This document shows positions 33,029-41,729 of a stretch of 42,115 nucleotides of DNA, in pieces. The notes below the pieces were generated by a model that was not told the DNA's origin, ran no database searches, and saw only the letters and a list, made by a program, of their open reading frames with translations. The DNA lies in assembly GCA_001788415.1 (NCBI GenBank), contig MGBV01000262.1, positions 1 to 42,115 of the forward strand, written 5' to 3'. How positions within the stretch are numbered: the first letter of the stretch is position 1; the number at the start of each line of letters is the position of its first letter. The DNA is from Candidatus Rokubacteria bacterium GWC2_70_16. Its GTDB lineage: Bacteria; Methylomirabilota; Methylomirabilia; Rokubacteriales; CSP1-6. The translations under genes and the position numbers were made by a program.

Positions 33029-33150
33029 AGGGGAGCAGATGTGATCTGGGTGACAGGCTGTGCGCCCCGGCTGTTCGCCTGCTGACACCGGACCCCGACG
33101 GTTTCCTCGCAAGTACCTGAAAGACTAGATCCCACAGCCTGCCCGGCAAT

Positions 33151-33165
33151 GGCACGGCGCATGCC
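33151..33165 (+). promoter_or_regulatory. Candidate sigma-54 (-24/-12) promoter for the small membrane protein
   Basis: TGGCACGGCGCATGC fits TGGCAC-N5-TTGC with one mismatch and exact GG-N10-GC spacing. The expected transcription start near 33176 leaves about a 30-nt leader containing GGGAGG before the ATG at 33208. Confidence 0.55.
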
Positions 33166-33207
33166 TCTCCAAGGGGCAAGAACAGGCCGGAATGGGAGGG
33201 TCAAGTC

Positions 33208-33639
33208 ATGCAGATCGCGCTCAGGGCTCGCTACCGTCGATGGCTCGAAGTGGCGCTGCCGGGGTACTCGGTGGCGGTGCTCTTCGCCTACTTCCGTCCC
33301 GAGTACCTGCCGCGCGCCGAGGGCGGGGAGACCCTGAGCGAGTGGATCATGCCCTGGGCGATCTGGGGGGTCGCGGGAGCCATGAGCGGGGTGCTCGCGC
33401 TGTCCGGGCTCGTGGTGGCCTTCTTCCTGCTGTACTCGCCGCTCTATCTGGCAGCCCGGAGCCTGGCGCTGGTGGGCACGGGCGGCTGGGTGGACAGGCG
33501 AGAGCTGCGCTTCTACACCGCCTGCTTCATCCTCCTGTGCTTCCTGGCGGGCCTCGCGGTGTGGAACCCGTTGCTCGCGGCCTCCGCGTTCGTCCTCCTG
33601 GCCGGCTGCGCTCACCTCGTGTGGCGCGCCTTCGTCTAG
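33208..33639 (+). CDS. Small integral membrane protein of unknown function
   Basis: A 143-aa protein that I do not recognise. It has about three or four hydrophobic segments: around YSVAVLFAYF, IWGVAGAMSGVLALSGLVVAFFLLYSPLYLAA (possibly two helices), and FYTACFILLCFLAGLAVW followed by LLAASAFVLLAGCAHLVW. The N-terminus is basic (ALRARYRRW). It starts with ATG 8 nt after GGGAGG, behind a candidate sigma-54 promoter. The location between a Ppx/GppA gene and an HNH gene gives no clue to function. Confidence 0.72.
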   Translation: MQIALRARYRRWLEVALPGYSVAVLFAYFRPEYLPRAEGGETLSEWIMPWAIWGVAGAMSGVLALSGLVVAFFLLYSPLYLAARSLALVGTGGWVDRRELRFYTACFILLCFLAGLAVWNPLLAASAFVLLAGCAHLVWRAFV

Positions 33640-33660
33640 CCGGCCCGGCCGCCCAGCGAG

Positions 33661-33689
33661 TTGACAGGGCGGGGCGGCCTGAATATCCT
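33661..33689 (+). promoter_or_regulatory. Strong sigma-70-type promoter for the HNH/uvrB cluster
   Basis: TTGACA (33661-33666), a 17-bp spacer and TATCCT (33684-33689). ATG 33701 follows at 11 nt with GGAGG in between, so the leader may be only about 5 nt or the site may partly serve a longer transcript. Confidence 0.7.
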
Positions 33690-33700
33690 AACGGAGGTAT

Positions 33701-34231
33701 ATGGATGACTTAGCCGTGCTGGTGCTGAACTACACCTACGAGCCGCTGCACTTCACCCACGCCAAACGGGCCATCACCCTCCTCCTGAGCGGCAAGGCCG
33801 AGGGCGTCGAGGCCTCCCCGCGAGTGATCCGCTCCCCGTCGCGCGCCTTCCCGCTCCCCTCGGTGATCCGGCTGGCCGTCTATATCCGGAAGCCCTTCCT
33901 GGAGCGCGTCGCGTTCAACAAGAAGAATATCCTGCGGCGGGACGGGCACACCTGCCAGTACTGCAGCCGTCGCGGCGAGAAGCTCACGGTGGACCACGTG
34001 GTGCCCCGCTCCCGGGGCGGGCAGACCACCTGGACCAACGTGGTCGCCGCGTGCCTGCGCTGCAACCTCCTGAAGGGCAACCGCACGCTGGACGAGGCGC
34101 GGCTCAGACTCATCCGGGAGCCGGTCCACCCGCATTTCCTCTTCTCCGCGCACCTGCTGCGTCACCCGCACGCCACCTCCTTCCTGGATTCCTGGCGCAA
34201 GTACCTGGTCGCCGTCCCGTCCAGCCTGTAA
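33701..34231 (+). CDS. HNH endonuclease-type protein
   Basis: A 176-aa protein with an N-terminal ~75-residue domain ([20 protein letters not shown]) and a C-terminal HNH nuclease domain: zinc-knuckle [12 protein letters not shown], then the nuclease core [31 protein letters not shown]. The two CxxC pairs and the DH...N pattern are intact. Proteins with this architecture are widespread and often annotated simply as HNH endonuclease. Their target is unknown, and a housekeeping rather than mobile role is common. It is followed 5 nt later by uvrB under the same promoter, which places it in a DNA-repair transcription unit. Confidence 0.88.
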   Translation: MDDLAVLVLNYTYEPLHFTHAKRAITLLLSGKAEGVEASPRVIRSPSRAFPLPSVIRLAVYIRKPFLERVAFNKKNILRRDGHTCQYCSRRGEKLTVDHVVPRSRGGQTTWTNVVAACLRCNLLKGNRTLDEARLRLIREPVHPHFLFSAHLLRHPHATSFLDSWRKYLVAVPSSL

Positions 34232-34236
34232 CGCCG

Positions 34237-36261
34237 TTGTTCAGACTCGCCTCCGACTTCCTGCCGGCGGGCGACCAGCCTCACGCCATCGAGCGGCTCG
34301 TAGGCCTGCTCGGGGAGGGCCGCCCGCACGCCGTGCTGCTGGGCATCACGGGGAGCGGCAAGACCTTCACCCTGGCCAACGTGGTGGGCCGGCTCCGGCG
34401 CCCGGCGCTGGTGATCTCGCCCAACAAGACCCTGGCGGCCCAGCTCCACGGCGAGTTCAAGTCGTTCTTCCCCGACAGCGCCGTGGAGTACTTCGTCTCC
34501 TACTACGACTACTACCAGCCCGAGGCCTACATCCCCCAGTCCGACACCTACATCGAGAAGGACGCGCTGGTGAACGACGAGATCGACCGCATGCGCCACT
34601 CGGCCACGACGTCGCTCTTCGAGCGGCGCGACGTGGTCGTGGTGGCCTCGGTCTCGTGCATCTACGGCATCGGCGAGCCGGAGACCTATCGCGGGATGCA
34701 CGTGGGGCTCGAGGCGGGGCAGAGCGTGGCCCGGGAGGCGCTGATCCGGGACCTCGTGGCCATCCAGTACGAGCGCAACGACTACGACTTCCGCCGGGGC
34801 ACCTTCCGGGTGCGCGGGGACGTCATCGAGATCTTCCCGGCGGCCGCCGACTCGCAGGCGCTGCGGGTCGAGCTCTGGGGCGACACCATCGAGCGGCTGG
34901 TCACGCTCGACCCGCTGCGCGGCACGACGGCGGGGGTCGTGCCGAACGCGCGCATCTATCCGGCCAGCCACTACGTGACGCCCGCGGAGCAGCTGGAGCG
35001 GGCGCTCGGCGGCATCCAGGAGGAGCTTCGGGAGCGGCTGGCCTTCTTCCGGACCCGCGGCCGCCTCTTGGAGGCCCAGCGGCTGGAGCAGCGCACGCTC
35101 TTCGACATGGAGATGCTGCGGGAGATCGGGTACTGCCACGGGATCGAGAACTACTCCCGCCACCTCTCCGGACGCAAGCCGGGGCAGAACCCGCCCACCC
35201 TCATGGATTACCTGCCGAGAGACACCCTCGTCATCATCGACGAGTCGCATGTCACCGTGCCCCAGATCCGCGGCATGTACCCCGGCGACCGCTCGCGGAA
35301 GGAGGCGCTGGTGGAATACGGCTTCCGGCTTCCCTCGGCCTTCGACAACCGCCCGCTGACCTTCGACGAGTTCCGGGCGGGCGTGACACAGGTGCTGTAC
35401 GTCTCAGCGACGCCGGGGGCCTACGAGCTGGAGCTGGCGGGCGCCGTGCGCGAGCCTGGCGGGCGCGCCTGGGCGGGCGGCGCGGTGGCGGAGCAGATCA
35501 TCCGCCCCACCGGGCTCATGGACCCCAGGATCACCGTGCGCCCGGCTGCCGTCCAGGTGGACGACCTCATGGCCGAGGTGCGGGGGCGGGCCGAGCACGA
35601 CGAGCGGGTGCTGATCACCACGCTCACCAAGCGCATGGCCGAGGACCTGACCGAGTACTACCAGCAGAACGGCCTGCGCGTGCGCTATCTGCATTCCGAC
35701 ATCGACACGCTGGACCGCGTGGCGGTGATCCGCGACCTGCGGCTCGGCAAGTTCGACGCGCTGGTCGGCATCAACCTGCTGCGCGAGGGTCTGGACCTGC
35801 CGGAGGTGTCGCTGGTGGGGATCCTGGATGCCGACAAGGAGGGCTACCTGCGCTCGGCCACCTCCTTGATCCAGACGGCGGGGCGGGCCGCGCGGCACGT
35901 CAACGGCGAGGTCCTCATGTACGCTGATCGCGTCACCGGCTCCATGCGGGAGGCCCTGGCCGAGACCGAGCGGCGGCGCGCGGCCCAGGCCGAGTACAAC
36001 CGCGCCCACGGCATCACGCCGGAGTCCATCAAGAAGTCCATCCGCGAGCTGCTGCAGACCGTGCCCGAGCGGGACTACTACACGGTGGAGATCCCGGAGG
36101 GCTCCGGGCCCGGGTGGGAGAACCCCCAGGCCCTGGCCGCCGAGATCGCCGAGCTGGAGGCGGCCATGCGAGAGGCGGCCAAGCGCCTGGACTTCGAGCG
36201 GGCCGCCGACCTCCGGGACCGCGTCAAGGCGCTCCGGAAGCTTGACCTCGAGGTCCGGTGA
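34237..36261 (+). CDS. uvrB: Excinuclease ABC subunit B
   Basis: A 674-aa DNA damage-verifying helicase-like subunit of nucleotide excision repair. It begins [20 protein letters not shown] with Walker [15 protein letters not shown] near residue 40. The beta-hairpin region [20 protein letters not shown] inserts between strands at the lesion, the DESH box is intact in [13 protein letters not shown], and the helicase motif [14 protein letters not shown] is present. The C-terminal UVR domain ([23 protein letters not shown]) contacts UvrC. Start choice: TTG 34237 gives the canonical N-terminus (LFRLASDF) 5 nt after the HNH stop; the ORF-track start at 34051 lies inside the HNH gene. No clear ribosome site is seen, suggesting coupling. 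Confidence 0.97.
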   Translation: MFRLASDFLPAGDQPHAIERLVGLLGEGRPHAVLLGITGSGKTFTLANVVGRLRRPALVISPNKTLAAQLHGEFKSFFPDSAVEYFVSYYDYYQPEAYIPQSDTYIEKDALVNDEIDRMRHSATTSLFERRDVVVVASVSCIYGIGEPETYRGMHVGLEAGQSVAREALIRDLVAIQYERNDYDFRRGTFRVRGDVIEIFPAAADSQALRVELWGDTIERLVTLDPLRGTTAGVVPNARIYPASHYVTPAEQLERALGGIQEELRERLAFFRTRGRLLEAQRLEQRTLFDMEMLREIGYCHGIENYSRHLSGRKPGQNPPTLMDYLPRDTLVIIDESHVTVPQIRGMYPGDRSRKEALVEYGFRLPSAFDNRPLTFDEFRAGVTQVLYVSATPGAYELELAGAVREPGGRAWAGGAVAEQIIRPTGLMDPRITVRPAAVQVDDLMAEVRGRAEHDERVLITTLTKRMAEDLTEYYQQNGLRVRYLHSDIDTLDRVAVIRDLRLGKFDALVGINLLREGLDLPEVSLVGILDADKEGYLRSATSLIQTAGRAARHVNGEVLMYADRVTGSMREALAETERRRAAQAEYNRAHGITPESIKKSIRELLQTVPERDYYTVEIPEGSGPGWENPQALAAEIAELEAAMREAAKRLDFERAADLRDRVKALRKLDLEVR

Positions 36262-36265
36262 GCCG

Positions 36266-36475
36266 GTGGGCATCTTCAAGTGGGCGCTGGTACTCTTCGG
36301 CAGCCTGACGCTCGGGCTCGCGGTGGTGTCGAAGGTGCTCGGCTTCCTCAACCCGCCGCGCCCGGGCCGGCCCGAGCCGCGCCTGCTGGCCCGGACCCGC
36401 CGCGCGCTCCGCTGGTCGGTCCTCTTCCCCGCGCTCCTCGGGCTCGCCATCCTCGCCGCCACGTTGCTGAGGTAG
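36266..36475 (+). CDS. Small two-helix membrane protein between uvrB and uvrC
   Basis: A 69-aa protein with two hydrophobic helices (FKWALVLFGSLTLGLAVVSKVL and SVLFPALLGLAILAATLL) separated by a basic, Pro-rich loop. GTG at 36266 lies 4 nt after the uvrB stop; the ORF-track start at 36242 lies inside uvrB. It is not a known excision-repair component. It ends 6 nt before uvrC, so it is part of the same transcript. The function is unknown. Confidence 0.6.
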   Translation: MGIFKWALVLFGSLTLGLAVVSKVLGFLNPPRPGRPEPRLLARTRRALRWSVLFPALLGLAILAATLLR

Positions 36476-36481
36476 GCGCGC

Positions 36482-38317
36482 GTGACGCTTCGGGAAAAGG
36501 TCGAGCAGGCCCCGGACCGGCCCGGCGTCTACCTCTACGCCGACGCCAGGGGGCAGATCCTCTATGTGGGCAAGGCCGCCTCCCTGCGGAATCGCGTGCG
36601 CTCCTACTTCCAGGAGTCCCGCACGCGAGATCCCAAGACGGACGCCCTCGTGGCGCATGTCCGCGACGTGGAGTACATCGTCACGGCCAACGAGCTGGAA
36701 GCCCTGATCCTGGAGTCCAACCTGGTCAAGAAGCACCGGCCCCGCTACAACATCATCCTCCGCGACGACAAGCACTACCCCTTCCTCAAGCTCACCACCG
36801 GCGAGGACTTCCCCCGGCTCGTGGTGGCCCGCCGGGTGCAGAAGGACGGCGGCGCCTACTACGGCCCCTTCTACCCCGCCACGGCCATGCGGGAGACGCT
36901 GCGCCTGGTGCGCCAGCTCTTCCCGCTGCGCACGTGCCGGATCAAGATCGACGGCCAGCTGCCGCGGCCGTGCATCCAGTACTTCATCCACCGGTGCCAC
37001 GCGCCGTGCGCGGGCCTGGAGACGCGGGAGGCGTACAGGCGGACCGTGGACGCCGTGCAGCGCTTCCTCGAGGGGAAGGACGAGGAGCTGGCCAGGGAGC
37101 TGACGCGCGAGATGGAAGCCGCCGCGGCGGCGACCAGGTTCGAGCAGGCCGCGGCCCTGCGCGACCGGATCCAGGCGCTCAACACGGTGCGGGAGCGCCA
37201 GAAGATCATCTCGACGGAAGACATGGAACAGGACATCGTGGGGGTGGTGCGCCAGGGATCGGAGGCTTGCGTCCAGATCTTCTTCGTCCGGAAGGGGAGG
37301 CTCCTGGGACGGGAGTCGTTCTTCTTCGACCGGGTCTCGGGCTGGACGGACGGGGAGATCCTGTCGGCCTTCGTCCACCAGTTCTACGCCCGTCAGGTCA
37401 TGCCCCCGCCGGAAATCCTGCTCTCGGCGGAGCTGCCCGACGCGGCCCTCACCGCGGCCTGGCTCGGCCAGAGCCGGGGCGGGCGGGTGGAGCTGTCGAC
37501 GCCGCAGCGGGGCCGCCGGCGAGAGCTGGTGGCCATGGCCGAGGAGAACGCGGCGCTGGCGCTCCGGACCCACCTCCTGTCCCGGGGGAGCCGCGGGCAG
37601 GCGGTGCTGGAGGGGCTCGAGCGGGCGCTGGGCCTGCCGGGGCCGCCCCACCGCATCGAGGCCTTCGACATCTCGACGATCCAGGGCAGCGAGACGGTAG
37701 CCTCGATGGTCGTCTGGCAGAGCGGGGACATGAAGAAGGACGAGTACAAGCGCTACAGGATCCGCACCGTGACCGGCACCGACGATCTCGCGTCGATGCG
37801 CGAGGTGCTGACGCGGCGCTATGCGAGGGCGCTCGAGACCGCGGCCCCGCTGCCCGACCTGATCCTCCTCGACGGGGGGCGCGGACAGCTGGCGGTCGGC
37901 AGCAAGGTGCTCGAGGATCTGGGCCTGGACTATCTGGCCATCGCGGCCCTGGCCAAGCGCGCCGAGGAGGTCTATGTGCCGGACCGGCTCGCCCCGCTCC
38001 TCCTGGAGCTGGGATCGCCGGCGCTCCAGACGCTCCAGAAGATCCGGGACGAGGCGCACCGCTTCGCCATCACCTATCACAAGACGCTCCGGCGCCGGCG
38101 CACCATCAGCTCCGAGCTCGACCGGATCCCCGGGGTGGGCCCCAGGCTCCGGACCAGCCTGCTCCGGAGCCTCGGCTCGGCCCGCGGGGTGCGCGCGGCG
38201 TCCGTGGCCGAGCTGGCGGCGGTGCCGAAAATCACGCCCAGGCTGGCGCAGCGCATCCACGACTTCTTCCGCCCGACCCCGCAGGCCGGGGAACCGGGAA
38301 GCGGCTCTGGCAGTTAG
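36482..38317 (+). CDS. uvrC: Excinuclease ABC subunit C
   Basis: A 611-aa dual-incision nuclease of nucleotide excision repair. The N-terminal GIY-YIG 3' nuclease (PGVYLYADARGQILYVGKAA), a cysteine-containing region (CHAPCAG), the UVR UvrB-binding helix (TRFEQAAALRDRIQALN), the RNase H-like 5' nuclease (EAFDISTIQGSETVASMVVW, LLDGGRGQL) and a C-terminal helix-hairpin-helix pair (IPGVGPRLRTSLLRSLGS, VPKITPRLAQRIHDFF) are all present in order. GTG at 36482 gives the standard start. A 1636-codon open frame runs antagonistically through this gene in another frame but is spurious. It acts with uvrB upstream; uvrA is not in the window. Confidence 0.96.
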   Translation: MTLREKVEQAPDRPGVYLYADARGQILYVGKAASLRNRVRSYFQESRTRDPKTDALVAHVRDVEYIVTANELEALILESNLVKKHRPRYNIILRDDKHYPFLKLTTGEDFPRLVVARRVQKDGGAYYGPFYPATAMRETLRLVRQLFPLRTCRIKIDGQLPRPCIQYFIHRCHAPCAGLETREAYRRTVDAVQRFLEGKDEELARELTREMEAAAAATRFEQAAALRDRIQALNTVRERQKIISTEDMEQDIVGVVRQGSEACVQIFFVRKGRLLGRESFFFDRVSGWTDGEILSAFVHQFYARQVMPPPEILLSAELPDAALTAAWLGQSRGGRVELSTPQRGRRRELVAMAEENAALALRTHLLSRGSRGQAVLEGLERALGLPGPPHRIEAFDISTIQGSETVASMVVWQSGDMKKDEYKRYRIRTVTGTDDLASMREVLTRRYARALETAAPLPDLILLDGGRGQLAVGSKVLEDLGLDYLAIAALAKRAEEVYVPDRLAPLLLELGSPALQTLQKIRDEAHRFAITYHKTLRRRRTISSELDRIPGVGPRLRTSLLRSLGSARGVRAASVAELAAVPKITPRLAQRIHDFFRPTPQAGEPGSGSGS

Positions 38318-38353
38318 ACCTGTCGGACCGTACCCGAAAGGAGGTGACGCGGC

Positions 38354-38602
38354 ATGAAGAAGGTGCTCATGGCTCTCGTCATGGTCGCTGTGACGGCGGG
38401 ACCGGCGCTGGCGTTCCAGTGCCCCTTGCTGATCAAGCAGATCGAGGACGCGACGGCGGGCAAGAGCGACGCCGACTCCGCCAAGGCGAAGGAGCTCGCG
38501 GCCGAGGCCAAGTCGCTGCACGCCGCCGGCAAGCACGCCGAGTCGATCGCCAAGGCCGAGGACGCGGCGAAGGCGATCAAGCTGGCCCTCAAGAAGAAGT
38601 AG
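38354..38602 (+). CDS. Small secreted alpha-helical protein
   Basis: An 82-aa precursor with a clear signal peptide (KKVLMALVMVAVTAGPALAF) and a mature part of about 60 residues that is almost entirely Ala/Lys/Glu-rich helix (DSAKAKELAAEAKSLHAAGK), with one cysteine (QCPLL) and a lysine tail. A near-perfect anti-SD match, AAGGAGGTGA, lies 5 nt before the ATG, so it is probably highly translated. It is followed by a proper terminator, so it is the last gene of the uvr unit or its own small unit. The function is unknown; such proteins are often annotated as hypothetical periplasmic. Confidence 0.75.
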   Translation: MKKVLMALVMVAVTAGPALAFQCPLLIKQIEDATAGKSDADSAKAKELAAEAKSLHAAGKHAESIAKAEDAAKAIKLALKKK

Positions 38603-38610
38603 CCCGTTCG

Positions 38611-38654
38611 CTCCCCCGGGGACCCGGTGAGGGTCCCCGGGGAGCCGTTTCTTG
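38611..38654 (+). terminator. Rho-independent terminator
   Basis: CCCCGGGGACCC pairs with GGGTCCCCGGGG around GGTGA (38611-38644 with one bulged C), followed by GTTTCTT. It separates the uvrC unit from leuS, and its T tract overlaps the leuS -35. Confidence 0.75.
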
Positions 38655-38680
38655 CGTCCTCCTGCTGAGTGTGCTTAACA
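38652..38680 (+). promoter_or_regulatory. Promoter of leuS-lptE-holA
   Basis: TTGCGT (38652-38657), a 17-bp spacer and TTAACA (38675-38680), ending 11 nt before the leuS ATG. No Shine-Dalgarno is visible. Confidence 0.5.
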
Positions 38681-38691
38681 TCAGCCCTGAC

Positions 38692-41190
38692 ATGTCCACC
38701 GACGATCGGTCCGATCGCTATCCCTTCGCCGAGATCGAGGCCAAGTGGCAGCGGGTGTGGGAGGAGTCCAGGCAGTTCAAGGCCAGCGAGGACCCGAGCC
38801 GCCCGAAGTTCTACTGTCTCGAGATGTTCCCGTACCCGTCCGGTCGCATCCACATGGGGCATGTCAGGGTCTATGCCATCGGAGACCTGCTGGCCCGTTA
38901 CAAGTGGATGCGCGGCTTCAACGTGCTCCACCCCATGGGCTGGGACGCCTTCGGGCTGCCCGCCGAGAACGCCGCCATCAACAACGGCGTGCACCCTGCG
39001 GTGTGGACGCACGAGAACATCGCCAACATGCGCAGCCAGCTGCGGCGTATGGGCATCTCCTATGACTGGGACCGCGAGCTGGCCACCTGCGATCCCGCCT
39101 ACTACCGCTGGGAGCAGCTCATCTTCATCCGCATGTTCGAGCGGGGGCTGGCGTACAAGAAGCGCTCGACCGTGAACTGGTGCCCGGCGTGCCAGACCAT
39201 CCTGGCCAACGAGCAGGTGGAGGCCGGGCGCTGCTGGCGCTGCGACTCCGAGGTCGGCACCAGGGACATCGAGGCCTGGTTCTTCAAGATCACGCAGTAT
39301 GCGGACGAGCTCCTCGACTGGTGCGACCGGCTACCGGGCTGGCCCGAACGGGTCATGACCATGCAGCGCAACTGGATCGGCAAGAGCGAGGGGGCCGAGT
39401 TCGACCTGCCGGCGGTGGGCCGTCCCCAGCTCAAGATCCGCATCTTCACCACGCGCCCGGACACCTCCTTCGGCATGACGTATGCCGTGCTGGCTCCCGA
39501 GCATCCGCTGGTGGACGCGCTGGTGACGGACGGCGTCGAGCGAGCCCGCGTGCAGGCCTTCAGGCAGGAGGTGGCGCGGGAGTCGGAGATCGAGCGCCTG
39601 GCTGCGGACCGGCCCAAGCGGGGCCTCAGGCTCAGCGCCAGGGCCCTGAACCCGTTCAATGGCCAGGAGATCCCGCTGTTCCTGGCCGACTACGTGCTCA
39701 TGGGGTATGGGACCGGCGCCATCATGGCGGTGCCGGGCGAGGACCAGCGGGACTGGGACTTCGCCAAGCAGCACGGGCTGCCCATCATCCCGACGGTGGA
39801 GCGGCCGCAGGGCTGGGAGGAGACGCAGGCCTACACCGGGGAGGGCGTGAAGATCAACTCGGGCTTTCTCGACGGGCTCGGCATCGCCCAGGCCAAGCGG
39901 CGGGCCATCGACTGGCTCGTGGAGCGCGGGCTGGGCGAGGCGAAGGTGAATTACCGGCTCCGGGACTGGGGGATCAGCCGGCAGCGTTACTGGGGCGCGC
40001 CCATCCCGATCCTGCACTGCGCGTCCTGCGGCATGGTCCCCGAGCGCGAGGACCGGCTGCCCGTGGTCCTGCCGGAAGACGTCCAGATCAGCGGCAAGGG
40101 GGGCTCGCCGTTGGCGGAGGTGGCCAGCTTCGTCAACGCCGCCTGTCCCCGCTGCGACGGTCGAGCCCGGCGCGAAACCGACACCATGGACACCTTCGTG
40201 GAGTCCGCGTGGTACTTCCTGCGCTACTGCTCGCCGCACTACGCGGAGGGGATGTTCGATCCGAAGGCCGCGGCGTACTGGATGCCCGTGGACCAGTACA
40301 TCGGCGGCATCGAGCACGCGGTCCTCCATCTTCTCTACGCCCGCTTCTACACCAAGGTGCTGCGGGACCTGGGCCTCACGACGGCGGACGAGCCCTTTCG
40401 GGCGCTGCTCTCCCAGGGCATGGTCATCAAGGACGGCGCGAAGATGTCGAAGGCCAGGGGCAACGTGGTGGACCCGGACGGGCTGATCCGTCGCTACGGA
40501 GCGGACACGGCGCGGCTCTTCTCCCTCTTCGCGGCGCCGCCCGAGAAGGACCTCGACTGGAACGACCGCGGCGTGGAGGGGGCCTCCCGCTTCCTCAACC
40601 GCCTCTGGCGCTTCGTCCACGCGCACGCGGAGGAGCTGCGCGCGGCGCTCCCGAGGGGCGAGGCGGGGCTGTCGCCCGCGGGCCGCGTCTTCCGGCGCAG
40701 CATCCACGAGGCCATCCAGCGCGTCACCCAGGACATCGAGAGGGACTTCCACTTCAACACGGCGATCAGCGCCATCATGGAGCTGGTGAACGCCCTCGGC
40801 GACTTCGAGCGCGAGTCCATGGACACGGTGAGCCGGGAGGAGCGGCAGGGGTTGCTGCGCGAGGCCGTGGAGACCACGCTCCTCCTCCTGGGGCCCGTGT
40901 GTCCCCACATCAGCGAGGAGCTGTGGGCGGCGCTGGGCCACTCCGAGAGCCTGTTCGGGCAGCCGTGGCCCACGCCGGAGGCGGCGGCGCTCAGGCGCGA
41001 GGAGGTGGAGATCGTCGTCCAGGTGGACGGCCGGGTGCGCGGCCGCGTCACGGTGGACGTCTCGGCGCCGGAGCAGGAGGTGCAGGACCGGGCGCTGGCC
41101 GACGCGAAGGTGCGCTCGTGGCTCAGCGGTCGCGAGGTCGCCAAGGTCGTGGTGGTCCCGGGGCGCCTCGTGAACGTCGTGACGCGCTGA
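38692..41190 (+). CDS. leuS: Leucyl-tRNA synthetase
   Basis: An 832-aa class I aminoacyl-tRNA synthetase that charges tRNA-Leu. The HIGH box appears as HMGH in PYPSGRIHMGHVRVYAIGD near residue 50, followed by HPMGWDAFGLPAENAA. The editing (CP1) domain lies at about 225-420 with TTRPDTSFGMTYAVLAPEHP and YGTGAIMAVPGEDQRD. The KMSKS loop is GAKMSKARGNVVDPD near 585. The C-terminal anticodon and tRNA-binding domain follows and ends EVAKVVVVPGRLVNVV. Length is normal. ATG 38692 gives the usual N-terminus (YPFAEIEAKWQRVW). The stop shares a base with lptE ATG (TGATG), as in the leuS-lptE-holA order common in many diderms. Confidence 0.98.
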   Translation: MSTDDRSDRYPFAEIEAKWQRVWEESRQFKASEDPSRPKFYCLEMFPYPSGRIHMGHVRVYAIGDLLARYKWMRGFNVLHPMGWDAFGLPAENAAINNGVHPAVWTHENIANMRSQLRRMGISYDWDRELATCDPAYYRWEQLIFIRMFERGLAYKKRSTVNWCPACQTILANEQVEAGRCWRCDSEVGTRDIEAWFFKITQYADELLDWCDRLPGWPERVMTMQRNWIGKSEGAEFDLPAVGRPQLKIRIFTTRPDTSFGMTYAVLAPEHPLVDALVTDGVERARVQAFRQEVARESEIERLAADRPKRGLRLSARALNPFNGQEIPLFLADYVLMGYGTGAIMAVPGEDQRDWDFAKQHGLPIIPTVERPQGWEETQAYTGEGVKINSGFLDGLGIAQAKRRAIDWLVERGLGEAKVNYRLRDWGISRQRYWGAPIPILHCASCGMVPEREDRLPVVLPEDVQISGKGGSPLAEVASFVNAACPRCDGRARRETDTMDTFVESAWYFLRYCSPHYAEGMFDPKAAAYWMPVDQYIGGIEHAVLHLLYARFYTKVLRDLGLTTADEPFRALLSQGMVIKDGAKMSKARGNVVDPDGLIRRYGADTARLFSLFAAPPEKDLDWNDRGVEGASRFLNRLWRFVHAHAEELRAALPRGEAGLSPAGRVFRRSIHEAIQRVTQDIERDFHFNTAISAIMELVNALGDFERESMDTVSREERQGLLREAVETTLLLLGPVCPHISEELWAALGHSESLFGQPWPTPEAAALRREEVEIVVQVDGRVRGRVTVDVSAPEQEVQDRALADAKVRSWLSGREVAKVVVVPGRLVNVVTR

Positions 41191-41729
41191 TGCCCCGGCC
41201 GCCGCGGCGGCGCGCCGGGCGTGGCCCCTGGCTTCCCGTGGCGGGCGCCCTCCTGGTAGGACTCCTGCTGGGCGGCTGCGGCTACAGCCTCCGCGGGAAC
41301 CTGCCGCCCCACATCAGGACGGTTGCCGTTCCCACCTTCCAGAACACGACGCAGGAGTCCGGGGTGGAGAACACGGTCACCGCGGCCGTGGTCAGCGCCT
41401 TCGCGAGCAGCGGCAAGCTCAGGGTGGTCTCGCCGGAGGAGGCGGATGCGATCCTGGAAGGGGAGATCGTCGGCTACCAGATCCAGTCCATCGCCGTGGA
41501 CCGGACGCTCAACGTGCGCGAGTACCGGCTGCTGGTGACCCTGAACATCCGGTTCCGGGACGTCCGCAAGGGCGAGATGCTCTGGCGCCAGGAGGGGCTG
41601 CAGGAAAAGGCCGACTTCCGCGTCCCGGGACAGGTGTCCGCGACGATCAGCCGCGAGGAGGCCGCCGTGCGGGAGGCGGCCGTGGACATCGGCCGGAAGA
41701 TCGTGAACCTGGTGGTGGACCGCTTCTAG
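41190..41729 (+). CDS. lptE: LPS-assembly lipoprotein LptE
   Basis: A 179-aa outer-membrane lipoprotein that plugs LptD for lipopolysaccharide insertion. The signal peptide ends in a lipobox (VGLLLGGCGYSL), with the GCGYSLRG start typical of LptE. The mature domain has the family pattern IRTVAVPTFQNTTQESGVENTVTAA, ADAILEGEIVGYQIQSIAVD and REYRLLVTLNIRFRD. It starts on the leuS stop (TGATG) and its own stop overlaps the GTG of holA. Its presence shows a lipopolysaccharide-type outer membrane. Confidence 0.93.
   Translation: MPRPPRRRAGRGPWLPVAGALLVGLLLGGCGYSLRGNLPPHIRTVAVPTFQNTTQESGVENTVTAAVVSAFASSGKLRVVSPEEADAILEGEIVGYQIQSIAVDRTLNVREYRLLVTLNIRFRDVRKGEMLWRQEGLQEKADFRVPGQVSATISREEAAVREAAVDIGRKIVNLVVDRF

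Noticed and set aside
36280-41190. A 1636-codon open frame covering uvrC out of frame before joining leuS
   Set aside because: Only the leuS part (from 38692) has family motifs. The upstream 800 codons are Arg/Gly/Ala/Pro-rich read-through against a clear uvrC, a common effect of very high GC.
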